From positions 3,750-67,749 of the forward strand of contig UQAW01000014.1 in NCBI GenBank assembly GCA_900539175.1: 64,000 bases of DNA, written 5' to 3'. A program made the translations under genes and the position numbers. This stretch comes from an uncultured Lachnospiraceae bacterium (GTDB taxonomy: Bacteria; Bacillota; Clostridia; Lachnospirales; Lachnospiraceae). Positions 26,576-35,584 of this stretch are shown one piece after another (the first letter of the stretch is position 1; each line of letters starts with the position of its first letter). A model generated the notes under the pieces. That model was not told the DNA's origin, did not search any database, and saw only the letters and a list, made by a program, of their open reading frames with translations.

Positions 26576-27787
26576 ATGGAAAAAATTAAGATGCAGACAC
26601 CGTTGGTTGAGATGGACGGTGATGAGATGACAAGGATTCTCTGGAAGATGATCAAAGACGAACTGTTGTTTCCGTTTATTGATCTGAAAACAGAGTATTA
26701 TGATCTTGGACTGGAATACCGGAATGCAACGGATGATCAGGTAACGGTCGATTCAGCAAATGCAACGATGAAATATGGAGTTGCCGTGAAGTGTGCAACT
26801 ATCACTCCGAATGCGGCACGTATGACAGAATATGATCTGAAAGAGATGTGGAAGAGCCCGAATGGTACCATCCGTGCAATGTTGGACGGAACAGTATTCC
26901 GTACACCGATCGTTGTAAAAGGGATTGAACCTTGCGTTAAGAACTGGAAAAAGCCGATTACCATTGCAAGACATGCTTATGGTGATGTCTACAAAAATGC
27001 AGAGATGGCGATTCCGGGACCAGGTGAGGTAAAGCTGGTTTATGTTCCGGCTGACGGTTCCGAAGCACAGGAAATTATGGTTCACAATTTTAAGGGAAGC
27101 GGAGTGGTACAGGGACAGCATAACCTGGATGAGTCCATCGAGAGCTTTGCAAGAAGCTGTTTCGAATATGCATTGGATACGAAACAGGATCTGTGGTTTT
27201 CAACCAAGGATACCATATCCAAAAAGTATGACCATCGTTTCAAAGATATCTTTGCAGATTTATATGAGAGCGATTACAAAGAAAAATTTGAGAAAGCCGG
27301 CATCACGTATTTCTACACGCTGATTGATGATGCTGTGGCACGTATTATGAAAGCAGAAGGCGGATTCATCTGGGCATGTAAGAACTATGACGGTGACGTT
27401 ATGAGCGATATGGTGTCGTCGGCATTTGGTTCACTGGCGATGATGACTTCCGTACTGGTTTCTCCTCATGGTTATTATGAGTATGAGGCGGCACATGGTA
27501 CCGTACAGCGTCATTATTATAAACATCTGAAAGGGGAAGAAACCTCCACCAACTCTGTTGCTACCATCTTTGCATGGACCGGAGCATTGCGCAAGCGCGG
27601 TGAGATGGATGGAAATAAGGAACTGATGGAATTTGCCGATAAGCTTGAGAAAGCTACATTGAATACCATTGAAAGTGGAAAGATGACCAAAGACCTGGCA
27701 CTGATCACCACAATTGAAAATCCAACCGTCCTGAATAGTAAAGATTTTATTCTTGCAATCCGCAAGAATCTGGAAGCGATGGTATAA
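26576..27787 (+). CDS. icd: NADP-dependent isocitrate dehydrogenase
   Basis: The enzyme oxidises isocitrate to 2-oxoglutarate and CO2 with NADP. The 403-residue protein is of the homodimeric, eukaryote-like type: it starts [20 protein letters not shown] and has the isocitrate motif [14 protein letters not shown], the metal-site region [19 protein letters not shown] and the NADP motif [13 protein letters not shown]. It supplies the 2-oxoglutarate used by GltBD and is co-transcribed with the GntR gene. GGAGG lies 6 bases before the ATG. No citrate synthase or aconitase is adjacent. Confidence 0.96.
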   Translation: MEKIKMQTPLVEMDGDEMTRILWKMIKDELLFPFIDLKTEYYDLGLEYRNATDDQVTVDSANATMKYGVAVKCATITPNAARMTEYDLKEMWKSPNGTIRAMLDGTVFRTPIVVKGIEPCVKNWKKPITIARHAYGDVYKNAEMAIPGPGEVKLVYVPADGSEAQEIMVHNFKGSGVVQGQHNLDESIESFARSCFEYALDTKQDLWFSTKDTISKKYDHRFKDIFADLYESDYKEKFEKAGITYFYTLIDDAVARIMKAEGGFIWACKNYDGDVMSDMVSSAFGSLAMMTSVLVSPHGYYEYEAAHGTVQRHYYKHLKGEETSTNSVATIFAWTGALRKRGEMDGNKELMEFADKLEKATLNTIESGKMTKDLALITTIENPTVLNSKDFILAIRKNLEAMV

Positions 27788-27811
27788 GCAGGAAGTTTTT
27801 GAATCCCTTAT

Positions 27812-27870
27812 AAAAAACGGAATGGTTCACAGGACATCCGTATCGGATCCTGTGAATCATTCCGTTTTTG
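27812..27870. terminator. bidirectional terminator between icd and the ABC-F gene
   Basis: A stem of about 20 bp (AACGGAATGGTTCACAGGA with TCCTGTGAATCATTCCGTT, one mismatch) is flanked by A-run and T-run (27812-27817 and 27865-27869), so it works in both directions for the convergent genes. Confidence 0.9.
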
Positions 27871-27873
27871 AAG

Positions 27874-29790
27874 TTATTCTGAGAGCGTCTCCCAGATTTC
27901 GTAAAGTGTATCCAGCCGGGATAAGATTTCAGCCTTTTCCGTGGAAAGTTCAATGCAGCGGGATACATCCGTTGCGACTTTTGGGTCAGCCATCTCTTCA
28001 TCAATTGCTTTATCACGGTTTTCCAGTTTTTCAATCTCTGCTTCACACTTTTTCAGATCATTTTCCCGTTTTCGTTGTCTTGCCTGTTCCTCTTTCTGAG
28101 CTTTCCAGTCCAGTTTGTTTTCGGATTCTTCTGGTATAGCTGCGGCTTTACAGGCTTCAGCAGACGGGGCGTAGATGCTGGTCAGTTCGTCTTTTTTCTC
28201 CAGATAATAATCATAATTACCGATGTAATTTACGAAATTTTGATTGGTTAAATCCAGAATCCGGGTGGCAGTCTGATTGATAAAATATCGGTCATGGGAG
28301 ACGTAGAGTACAGTTCCGGTATATTGATTTAAAGCTTCCTCCAGGATCTCCTTCGAGACAATATCCAGATGGTTGGTAGGCTCATCCAGTATCAGGAAAT
28401 TGGCTTCGGATAACATCAGTTTTGCCAGTGAAATCCGTCCCCGTTCTCCACCGCTTAAGGTTTTAATCTGCTTGAATACCTCATCTCCAGTGAAAAGAAA
28501 TGCAGCCAACGTATTGCGGATTTCAGTGTTGTTGAGAGAAGGATAAGTATCGGAAATCTCTTCAAAAATGGTCTTTTCCATGTGCAGAACATGATGTTCC
28601 TGATCGTAATAACCAATCTGCACCTTACTGCCCAGAGAAAATTCACCTCCGTCAGGCAGTAAAACCTGATTCAGAATCTTTAAAATCGTCGTTTTCCCGG
28701 TGCCGTTATTGCCGATAATTGCAACGCGTTCCCCGCGTTTAATATCGAAATTCAGATCGGTGAATAAAACCTGTTGGTCAAAACGTTTTGCCAGATGTTC
28801 CACGTGAAGGACATCATTGCCGCTTACAATACGTGGTTCCAGTGTAATCCGCATATCCGCCCGGACTTCCGACGGTTTTTCCAGCACATCTATTTTATCC
28901 AGCATCTTTTCGCGGCTTTCTGCCCGCTTGATGGATTTTTCTCTGTTGAAGGATTTCAGTTTGGCAATTACCTCTTCCTGATGTTTGATTTCCTGCTGCT
29001 GATTCAGATATGCCCGGTAAGCCGCCTTTCGAAGCACCGCTTTCTTTTCGCTGTAGGCACGGTAGTTCCCCTCAAAGGAGGTCACCATTCCGGCATCTAT
29101 CTCCACGACTTTTGTTACCACCCGGTCCAGAAAATAACGATCGTGTGAGACAATCAGCACGGCACCGGAATAATTCATCAGATACGTTTCCAGCCAGGTG
29201 ATGGAATCCATATCCAGGTGGTTGGTAGGCTCGTCCAGAAGAATGATATCTGGTTTTGTGAGCAATAATCTGCCCAGTGCCACCCGGGTTTTCTGACCGC
29301 CGGACAGGGTGGAAATCTGTTTGGAGAATTCTTCTTCTTCAAACCCCAGTCCTTTTAAAACGCCGGTTACCTCGCTTTCATATGCGTAGCCGTTTTCCAG
29401 TTCGAAGGTATGGCTTAAACGGGTATATGTATTCATCAGAGTTTCCAGTTCGTCACCAGAGGCGGACTTCATCTGAAGTTCCAATGTTCTGAGTTTTTGT
29501 TCCATCTCAATCAGATCTTTTTTGGACGAAAGTACTTCTTCATAGATGGTACGGTCTCCTGCGATATTCTGGTGCTGGGCCAGATAGCCGATTGTGGCAC
29601 CCTTTGCGAGAATCACCTCACCGGAATCTGCAGACATATCGTGCATAATGATCTTTAAAAACGTAGATTTTCCGGCACCATTGATACCGATCAGTGCCGC
29701 TTTTTCATGGGCTTCTATATGAAAGGAGGCATTTTTAAGCACTTCTTTGCTTCCGAAACTTTTTGTAATATTTTGACAGGATAATATCAT
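27874..29790 (-). CDS. ABC-F family ATPase (ribosome-associated)
   Basis: The 638-residue protein has two ABC ATPase domains in tandem and no membrane segment. Walker A motifs are GINGAGKST (about 35) and GNNGTGKTT (about 355); signatures LSGGQKTRVALG and LSGGERGRISLA; Walker B ILLDEPTNHLD and LILDEPTNHLD. A charged helical linker separates the domains (region QQEIKHQEEVIAKLKSFNRE), and a C-terminal coiled coil follows (about 560-638). ABC-F proteins act on the ribosomal E site and either tune translation or protect against antibiotics. The arrangement resembles YdiF/Uup-type housekeeping members; the linker does not show an obviously extended resistance loop. It is a single gene with its own terminator, divergent from rex. 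Confidence 0.93.
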   Translation of the reverse strand: MILSCQNITKSFGSKEVLKNASFHIEAHEKAALIGINGAGKSTFLKIIMHDMSADSGEVILAKGATIGYLAQHQNIAGDRTIYEEVLSSKKDLIEMEQKLRTLELQMKSASGDELETLMNTYTRLSHTFELENGYAYESEVTGVLKGLGFEEEEFSKQISTLSGGQKTRVALGRLLLTKPDIILLDEPTNHLDMDSITWLETYLMNYSGAVLIVSHDRYFLDRVVTKVVEIDAGMVTSFEGNYRAYSEKKAVLRKAAYRAYLNQQQEIKHQEEVIAKLKSFNREKSIKRAESREKMLDKIDVLEKPSEVRADMRITLEPRIVSGNDVLHVEHLAKRFDQQVLFTDLNFDIKRGERVAIIGNNGTGKTTILKILNQVLLPDGGEFSLGSKVQIGYYDQEHHVLHMEKTIFEEISDTYPSLNNTEIRNTLAAFLFTGDEVFKQIKTLSGGERGRISLAKLMLSEANFLILDEPTNHLDIVSKEILEEALNQYTGTVLYVSHDRYFINQTATRILDLTNQNFVNYIGNYDYYLEKKDELTSIYAPSAEACKAAAIPEESENKLDWKAQKEEQARQRKRENDLKKCEAEIEKLENRDKAIDEEMADPKVATDVSRCIELSTEKAEILSRLDTLYEIWETLSE

Positions 29791-29889
29791 TGTTCTTCTC
29801 CTTTAACGAATCTTCACATTGCTTTTTCTTCGCTCTTGCTTTATTATACCCGAAAAATTAAAATAGACAAGGAATTTTACAAGAAATCT

Positions 29890-29918
29890 TTGACAAAGTT
29901 ATGTCAAACAATTATAAT
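29890..29918 (+). promoter_or_regulatory. promoter of rex with overlapping inverted repeat
   Basis: TTGACA (29890-29895) and TATAAT (29913-29918) are both perfect and 17 bases apart. The -35 box is also the left arm of TTGACA-aagtta-TGTCAA (29890-29907), an 18-bp inverted repeat of the same overall size as known Rex operators, though the core differs from TTGTTAA. Autorepression by Rex is a fair inference. Confidence 0.7.
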
Positions 29919-29982
29919 CATATATAGTCAGTTCAAGCGGCAGGAACGTGTGTACGTTCTTGATATATAGGAGGAAAAGTAA

Positions 29983-30633
29983 GTGGATGATAAAGGGATT
30001 TCAAAAGCAGTGGTAAAGCGTCTTCCGCGTTATTACCGTTATTTGGGTGAACTGCTGGAGGATGGTGTTGAACGTATCTCGTCCGGAGAGTTGAGCGAAC
30101 GTATGAAGGTAACTGCTTCCCAGATTCGTCAGGATTTAAATAATTTCGGCGGTTTTGGTCAGCAGGGCTATGGATATAATGTGAGATATCTTTATGAGGA
30201 AATCGGTAAGATACTGGGATTGGACCGTGTACATAAAATGATTATTGTCGGGGCAGGTAATCTTGGACAGGCATTGGCGAATTATGCCTCTTTTGAACGA
30301 AGTGGATTTAAGACGATCGGTTTGTTTGATATTAATCCTTCCCTGAAAGGAAAAAGTGTGCGGGGAGTTGCAGTGCGTATGGCGGATGAACTGCCCGCAT
30401 TTATCAGGGAGCATGAGGTAGAGATTGCCGCTCTTACACTGCCGAAGACAGAAGCCATGGAGATGGCTGATGTTCTGGTTGCTAATGGAGTGAAGGCGAT
30501 CTGGAATTTCGCACATACAGATTTGAATCTGAATCTTCCCTCGGATGTGGTGGTTGAAAATGTACATCTTTCAGAAAGTTTGATGCGTCTTTCTTATAAT
30601 TTGACAACTACCGGCGGGGCGAAGATGAGATAA
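29983..30633 (+). CDS. rex: redox-sensing transcriptional repressor Rex
   Basis: Rex represses fermentation and NADH-handling genes and is released from DNA by NADH. The 216-residue protein has the winged helix (ISSGELSERMKVTASQIRQD) followed by FGGFGQQGYGYN and a Rossmann fold with VGAGNLGQALANY near residue 90. The gene starts with GTG at 29983, 8 bases after GGAGG. It stands alone between two terminators. Likely targets in this window are redox genes such as nfnAB, but no convincing Rex site was found there. Confidence 0.96.
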   Translation: MDDKGISKAVVKRLPRYYRYLGELLEDGVERISSGELSERMKVTASQIRQDLNNFGGFGQQGYGYNVRYLYEEIGKILGLDRVHKMIIVGAGNLGQALANYASFERSGFKTIGLFDINPSLKGKSVRGVAVRMADELPAFIREHEVEIAALTLPKTEAMEMADVLVANGVKAIWNFAHTDLNLNLPSDVVVENVHLSESLMRLSYNLTTTGGAKMR

Positions 30634-30660
30634 TTATTTTTAGAGTAAAGGGAACATGGA

Positions 30661-30725
30661 AGGGCTGTATGCCGGAAAAGCTGTTTGCGTTGCTGACGGC
30701 ATTACGGCAGGACAGCCCTCTTTTA
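30661..30725 (+). terminator. terminator of rex
   Basis: GGGCTGT pairs with ACAGCCC and ATGCCG with CGGCAT inside it, followed by TCTTTTAG. It lies about 28 bases after the rex stop. Confidence 0.75.
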
Positions 30726-30729
30726 GTTA

Positions 30730-30800
30730 AGCGATTGTGAAACTCTTCTGGAGTTGGTTTAGAATTCGTTCTCACTCCGGAAGAGTTTCACAATCGTCTA
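30730..30800. repeat. 71-bp palindromic repeat (CGATTG family, copy 1)
   Basis: Arms GCGATTGTGAAACTCTTCTG and the inverse of CGGAAGAGTTTCACAATCGT pair almost perfectly, leaving GGTTTAGAATTCG in the loop. Related copies lie at 47008-47079 and, in part, near 54225-54283. It sits between the rex terminator and nnrD and has no U-tract. Confidence 0.7.
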
Positions 30801-30828
30801 AGTCTTTTATTATCGGAAAGGAATCAGA

Positions 30829-32385
30829 ATGAAAAAAGTAGTGACAGGTCAGCAGATGAAGGAGTTGGATACTTTTACGATCGAAAAGATGGGAGTACCT
30901 TCTTTGGTATTGATGGAGCGGGCGGCGCTTGCTGTAGCGGATGAGGTTCTGAGGGGTGGGTATTCCACAAAGCGTATTCTGGTCGTATGCGGAAGCGGAA
31001 ATAACGGCGGGGATGGTGTGGCTGCTGCGAGGATTCTTCATCTCAAGGGATATCACGTGGATATTTGGGAGGTGGGCAATCCGGAAAAATATAGCGAAGG
31101 AATGAAAGCCCAGACGGCAATTGCCGGAAATTATCGGATAAATTTTGTCACGAATCCCGTATACCATGAATATACTGTTATCGTGGATGCGGTTTTCGGT
31201 GTGGGACTGACAAGAGAAATTACCGGAAGATATGCTGAAATCATAGAACAGATCAATCAGTCCCGGGTTCCGGTGGTTGCTGTAGATATTCCTTCCGGAA
31301 TCAACAGTGATACCGGTAAACAGATGGGATGTGCGGTACATGCGGCTGCTACGGTTACATTTGCCTATGGAAAAGCCGGAAATTTTCTGGGAGATGGACA
31401 AACTCACTGCGGAAAAGTTATCATTGCCGATATCGGTATCTATGCTCCGGATCGTATTGCGGATGAAAAGATGCTTCTGCCTTGCGGGAACGGAAAAGAT
31501 GTATCCCTATACCAAATTGAGGAGTGTGACCTGCAAAGACTGCCCAAACGTCAGGAGAATGGGAATAAAGGTACATTCGGTAAGGTTTTGTTGATTGCAG
31601 GATCTGAACATATGGCCGGGGCTGCTCTGCTTGCCGGGAAAGCCTGTATGCGTGCCGGCTGCGGGATGCTGAAAATCTATACTGTCAGGGGAAATCGGGA
31701 TTTTCTTCTTGCAGGTCTTCCGGAAGCGATGCTTTCGGTATATGAGGATGGTGAGGATGAGACCGTACAGTTGCAGCAGGACCTGGATTGGGCAGATGTT
31801 ATCGGAATTGGTCCTGGTCTGTCCACAAATCTGCGTGCGGCCCGTATTCTGGAATATGTACTGAAATATAAAGGACAAAAACCCTGTGTGATGGATGCGG
31901 ATGCCTTAAATCTGTTAAGCGTACATATGGAACTGTTGGATGAGTCAGAATCCCCCTGTATTCTGACTCCGCATATTGGTGAGTTTGCCCGTATTCTGGG
32001 AGAAGAGACATCGGCAATCAAAGGAGATCCGGTGGATTGGGCATGGGCATTTTCAAAGAAGTATGGAGTCGTTTGTGTCTGCAAAGATGCGCGGACGGTT
32101 ACGATGATGCCCGATGGCACAGGATACATCAACACTTCGGGATGTTCCGCACTTGCGACAGCGGGAAGCGGGGATGTATTGACCGGAATTCTTTTGGGGC
32201 TTCTGGCGCAGACACCGGGACATCAGGAGATACAGATTGCTCCGCTGGCCGTATATCTGCACGGAAGATTGGGAGAGCGGGCTGCACGGCGCCTTTCAGC
32301 GGCCGGGGTACTGGCTGAGGATTTAATTGACGAATTGGTCATCATGCAGAGGGAACTGGAGCAAGTGGACGAAAAGACAGGTTAA
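30829..32385 (+). CDS. nnrD: bifunctional NAD(P)H-hydrate epimerase / ADP-dependent dehydratase
   Basis: This repair enzyme restores damaged NADH hydrate to NADH. The 518-residue protein joins the YjeF_N epimerase domain (1-~215; VCGSGNNGGDGVAAARIL and VVAVDIPSGINSDTG) to the carbohydrate-kinase-like dehydratase domain (~235-505; GTFGKVLLIAGSEHMAGAA, CVMDADALN and TAGSGDVLTGILLGLL). GGAAAGGAA lies before the ATG. In many Clostridia this gene precedes alanine racemase and an antitoxin-mazF pair; here mazF follows directly and the racemase is missing from this locus. Confidence 0.95.
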   Translation: MKKVVTGQQMKELDTFTIEKMGVPSLVLMERAALAVADEVLRGGYSTKRILVVCGSGNNGGDGVAAARILHLKGYHVDIWEVGNPEKYSEGMKAQTAIAGNYRINFVTNPVYHEYTVIVDAVFGVGLTREITGRYAEIIEQINQSRVPVVAVDIPSGINSDTGKQMGCAVHAAATVTFAYGKAGNFLGDGQTHCGKVIIADIGIYAPDRIADEKMLLPCGNGKDVSLYQIEECDLQRLPKRQENGNKGTFGKVLLIAGSEHMAGAALLAGKACMRAGCGMLKIYTVRGNRDFLLAGLPEAMLSVYEDGEDETVQLQQDLDWADVIGIGPGLSTNLRAARILEYVLKYKGQKPCVMDADALNLLSVHMELLDESESPCILTPHIGEFARILGEETSAIKGDPVDWAWAFSKKYGVVCVCKDARTVTMMPDGTGYINTSGCSALATAGSGDVLTGILLGLLAQTPGHQEIQIAPLAVYLHGRLGERAARRLSAAGVLAEDLIDELVIMQRELEQVDEKTG

Positions 32386-32401
32386 GTAAAGACTGAATTT
32401 T

Positions 32402-32540
32402 ATGTATACACCCGATTTTTTTGGAAATACTGGAATTAAAAAGAAATGAAAAAGCAACTATAAAGGTACAAAGACAGTTACCTGCGTGGCAGGAATGGTT
32501 GGCACAAAAAAATCGGAGTGTGAAGAAAAGTGGTCATTAG
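32402..32540 (+). pseudogene. possible small antitoxin-like ORF overlapping mazF, frame broken at a T7 run
   Basis: A frame open from TTG at 32421 to TAG at 32538-32540 encodes 39 residues, including LPAWQEWLAQKN, and overlaps the mazF start by 11 bases, as expected for translational coupling. An ATG at 32402 would give a 45-residue protein, but seven T residues (32415-32421) put it one base out of frame; six would restore it. No good ribosome site precedes either start. It could be a remnant of the mazF antitoxin gene, a slippage-expressed antitoxin, or chance. I do not recognise the protein. Confidence 0.3.
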
Positions 32541-32877
32541 AAGAGGAGATATATTTTATGCGGATTTAAGACCCGTGGTAGGGAGTGAACAGGGCGGAAT
32601 CCGACCAGTCCTGATTATACAGAATGATGTTGGAAATAAACACAGTCCAACGGTGATCTGTGCTGCGATTACTTCCAAGATGAATAAGGCAAAGCTGCCT
32701 ACACATATTGAAATTGATTCCTCATCCTATGAGATTGTCAGGGATTCCGTGATTTTACTGGAACAACTGCGCACGATTGATAAGCGGCGGCTGAAGGAAA
32801 AAATCTGTCATCTTCGCCCCGATCTTCTGCGTCAGGTGGATCATGCACTTAAAATCAGTCTGGAGCTCCCTACATAG
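32530..32877 (+). CDS. mazF: MazF/NdoA-type endoribonuclease toxin
   Basis: MazF cuts mRNA at short sequence motifs and slows growth under stress. The 115-residue protein is the usual length and has the family opening [20 protein letters not shown], then [20 protein letters not shown] and [16 protein letters not shown]. The start is GTG at 32530, with GGAG about 13 bases upstream and none better. The expected upstream antitoxin gene (ribbon-helix-helix type in Bacilli) is absent; only a short overlapping frame is present. Either the antitoxin is elsewhere, or the remnant acts, or the toxin is tolerated. Confidence 0.93.
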   Translation: MVIRRGDIFYADLRPVVGSEQGGIRPVLIIQNDVGNKHSPTVICAAITSKMNKAKLPTHIEIDSSSYEIVRDSVILLEQLRTIDKRRLKEKICHLRPDLLRQVDHALKISLELPT

Positions 32878-32952
32878 GGGAATCCCTTGACGAATTCCGG
32901 ATTCAGTGTTATATTTTTGAGAGGATAAATTATAGAAGGAGAGAACAAAAGC

Positions 32953-33681
32953 ATGTCAGGACATTCAAAGTTCGCAAATATTAAGCATAAGAAAGAAAAA
33001 AATGATGCAAAAAAAGGAAAAATCTTTACAATCATCGGACGTGAAATCGTTATTGCGGTAAAAGAAGGCGGACCAGATCCGGCAAATAACAGTAAACTGC
33101 GTGACGTTATTGCAAAAGCAAAAGCGAACAATATGCCAAATGATACCATCGACCGCGGAATCAAAAAAGCTGCGGGAGATTCCAATGCAGATAATTATGA
33201 GCACATTACATACGAAGGCTACGGCCCGAACGGTATTGCAATTATCGTAGAGGCCCTGACAGATAACAAGAACCGCACAGCCGCAGATGTAAGAAGTGCA
33301 TTTACAAAGGGACAGGGAAGTATCGGAACACCAGGATGTGTTTCCTTTATGTTTGATAAAAAAGGTCAGATTATTGTAGATAAAGAAGAGTGCGAGATGG
33401 ATGCGGATGATCTGATGATGCTGGCGTTGGATGCAGGTGCAGAAGACTTCTCTGAGGAGGAGGACTGCTTTGAGATCATTACGGATCCGGATGAATTCTC
33501 AGCAGTACGGGAGACTTTGGAGAAAGAGGGAATTCCGATGGCAGAAGCGGATGTTACCATGATTCCCCAGACTTACGTGGCGCTGACAGATGAAACCGCG
33601 ATGAAAAATCTGCAGAAAACACTGGATCTTCTGGAAGACAATGATGACGTACAGTATGTGTACACCAATCTGGATGAATAA
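32953..33681 (+). CDS. yebC: YebC/PmpR-family protein
   Basis: The family was described as DNA-binding regulators; recent work links members to translation through difficult motifs. The 242-residue protein starts [20 protein letters not shown], has [19 protein letters not shown] and ends with the acidic third domain typical of the family. AAGGAGAG stands 9 bases before the ATG. It is probably transcribed alone or with mazF; a 48-base gap separates it from tepA. Confidence 0.95.
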   Translation: MSGHSKFANIKHKKEKNDAKKGKIFTIIGREIVIAVKEGGPDPANNSKLRDVIAKAKANNMPNDTIDRGIKKAAGDSNADNYEHITYEGYGPNGIAIIVEALTDNKNRTAADVRSAFTKGQGSIGTPGCVSFMFDKKGQIIVDKEECEMDADDLMMLALDAGAEDFSEEEDCFEIITDPDEFSAVRETLEKEGIPMAEADVTMIPQTYVALTDETAMKNLQKTLDLLEDNDDVQYVYTNLDE

Positions 33682-33728
33682 TCATGTGGTTTTCCGGGCA
33701 TACTTCATGAAAAAAGGAGTATGCAGAT

Positions 33729-34370
33729 ATGGAACAACAGGCAGAAAGAAATCAGGAAAATATAGTAACCATACGAAGTAATATTTATTTGTTGTCAATC
33801 ATTGGCGAGGTAGAAGGACATGAGGCTTTGGGTGACCGCGCAAAGGCCACAAAGTATGAGCATATTCTTCCAAATCTGGCGAGAGCGGAGGATGACGACA
33901 AGATAGACGGTATGCTGATTCTGTTGAATACCGTAGGCGGAGATGTGGAGGCGGGTCTTGCAATTGCAGAGATGATTGCTTCTATGAGTAAGCCTACGGT
34001 TTCTCTTGTCTTAGGAGGCGGTCATTCGATTGGTGTGCCGTTGGCCGTTTCCGCTGATTATTCTTATATTGTTCCCAGCGGTACGATGGTAATCCATCCG
34101 GTGCGCCAGAATGGAATGTTTATCGGAGTGGCGCAGTCTTATCGTAATATGGAGAAAACGCAGGATCGTATTACACAGTTTGTGGCAGATCATTCTCAGA
34201 TTTCCAAGAAGCGATTGGAAGAGTTGATGCTGGATACTACGATGCTTGTGAAAGATGTGGGAACAATGCTGGATGGAAGAGAGGCGGTCCGGGAGGGACT
34301 GATCAATGAGGTCGGCGGAATTTCAGAAGCATTGGCGAGACTTCATGCGATGATTGAAGAAGAGGAATAA
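33729..34370 (+). CDS. tepA: ClpP-like serine protease TepA (translocation-enhancing family)
   Basis: The 213-residue protein is a member of the ClpP/crotonase fold. Ser100 (GGGHSIGVPLAVSADY) and His123 (GTMVIHPVR) fit the catalytic positions of the family, with an Asp in LMLDTTMLVKD. The Bacillus relative (TepA/YmfB) was linked to protein export and sits beside spoIIIE; here ftsK/spoIIIE follows two genes later, so the neighbourhood is conserved. AAAGGAG precedes the ATG. A terminator follows. Confidence 0.88.
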   Translation: MEQQAERNQENIVTIRSNIYLLSIIGEVEGHEALGDRAKATKYEHILPNLARAEDDDKIDGMLILLNTVGGDVEAGLAIAEMIASMSKPTVSLVLGGGHSIGVPLAVSADYSYIVPSGTMVIHPVRQNGMFIGVAQSYRNMEKTQDRITQFVADHSQISKKRLEELMLDTTMLVKDVGTMLDGREAVREGLINEVGGISEALARLHAMIEEEE

Positions 34371-34412
34371 TCCATTACCCGTTAAAAAGGGATTACAAAG
34401 GATGAGTGAGAT

Positions 34413-34460
34413 GGCATCCTGCTGTAGTTTAAAAGAAAACCGCAGCCGGATGCCTTTTTA
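34413..34460 (+). terminator. terminator of tepA
   Basis: GGCATCC(T)GCTG pairs with CAGC(C)GGATGCC and is followed by TTTTTAA. It lies 43 bases after the tepA stop. Confidence 0.85.
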
Positions 34461-34472
34461 AAAGGCAAATGA

Positions 34473-34501
34473 TTGTTTTTCCGCATTTTTTATGGTATAA
34501 T
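34473..34501 (+). promoter_or_regulatory. promoter of uppP
   Basis: TTGTTT (34473-34478) and a perfect TATAAT (34496-34501) are 17 bases apart. The ~105-base leader has CGGTTCTGTA...CAGTTACCG-like pairing but no terminator. Confidence 0.75.
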
Positions 34502-34616
34502 AGCGATCGGATAACGGTTCTGTATGTTCGCAGTTACCGATTTGCAAGGCACACAAACTGCAATGGAGCAGCAGAGTGGTGCCGATACAAATTTACATAG
34601 ATAGGAATGAGTGGTT

Positions 34617-35492
34617 ATGTCTGTATGGCAGGCAATTTTACTGGGAGTAATACAGGGTATCACCGAATTTCTTCCGGTCAGCAGTTCAGGACATCTGGTT
34701 CTTTTACAGCAGGTTTTGAATCTGGAGATAGAAAATAGTTTATTTTTTGAAGCAATGCTTCATATCGGTACGCTGCTTGCGGTAATCGCAGTGTTTCGGG
34801 CGGATATCACACGGATTTTCCGGGAGCTGCTTCATATTTTTGCAGATATATTTGATAATATAAAGATTTGGTTTCAGAACAAAAGTTTTCAGGATGAAAA
34901 GAGATATCATAAGCTGCTTTCCAGTAATTACCGGAGATTTGTAATTCTGCTTCTTATTTCGACAATTCCAACCGGGGTGATTGGTTATCTGATCCGTGGA
35001 ATGGTGGAGGAGGCATCCGGTAACCTTCTGGCACCCGCAATCGGTTTTTTTGTTACAGCAATTTTGCTGTTAGTTACGGAGTGTGCGGCTGAAGAAAATG
35101 AAAAATCACCGCATGACACCAGCTTTTCTGAGGCGGCGGCGATTGGTATTTTTCAGGGATTTGCAGCATTTCCCGGAGTTTCCCGGGCGGGTGCAACGCT
35201 TTCCGCATGCTTTATCTGTGGATTCAGCCGTAAATATGCTATGAAGTACTCTTATATTATGTCTATTCCGGCGATTTTGGGAGCAGCAATCATGGAATTT
35301 GGGGGAGCCAAGATCGGCGGCAATACAGTGGGAATTGGTATTTATTTACTGGCAATGATGAGTGCAGCAGCGGTAGGATATTTTAGTATCCGCTTCTCCT
35401 TGTCTATGATCAGACAAAAGAAACTGCGGTATTTTTCGATGTATTGTATGGTGATAGGGATTCTATCTATTATTTTGCATTTTACATTATAA
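34617..35492 (+). CDS. uppP: undecaprenyl-diphosphate phosphatase UppP (BacA)
   Basis: UppP removes a phosphate from undecaprenyl diphosphate at the membrane, recycling the lipid carrier for wall synthesis and giving bacitracin tolerance. The 291-residue protein has about eight membrane helices and both active-site motifs: GVIQGITEFLPVSSSGHLVL at the N terminus and FPGVSRAGATLSA near residue 195. The ATG at 34617 is chosen by homology of the MSVWQAILLG start; an in-frame GTG at 34611 is nearer to AGGA. Ftsk follows after 92 bases. Confidence 0.96.
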   Translation: MSVWQAILLGVIQGITEFLPVSSSGHLVLLQQVLNLEIENSLFFEAMLHIGTLLAVIAVFRADITRIFRELLHIFADIFDNIKIWFQNKSFQDEKRYHKLLSSNYRRFVILLLISTIPTGVIGYLIRGMVEEASGNLLAPAIGFFVTAILLLVTECAAEENEKSPHDTSFSEAAAIGIFQGFAAFPGVSRAGATLSACFICGFSRKYAMKYSYIMSIPAILGAAIMEFGGAKIGGNTVGIGIYLLAMMSAAAVGYFSIRFSLSMIRQKKLRYFSMYCMVIGILSIILHFTL

Positions 35493-35584
35493 GGTCATAC
35501 CTGCACAGCAGTATTGTTAACAGAAACTCAGTATAGCTTTTGTGAATCTGGATGCCAGGGATGAGTAGGGAGGATGTTCGCGTT

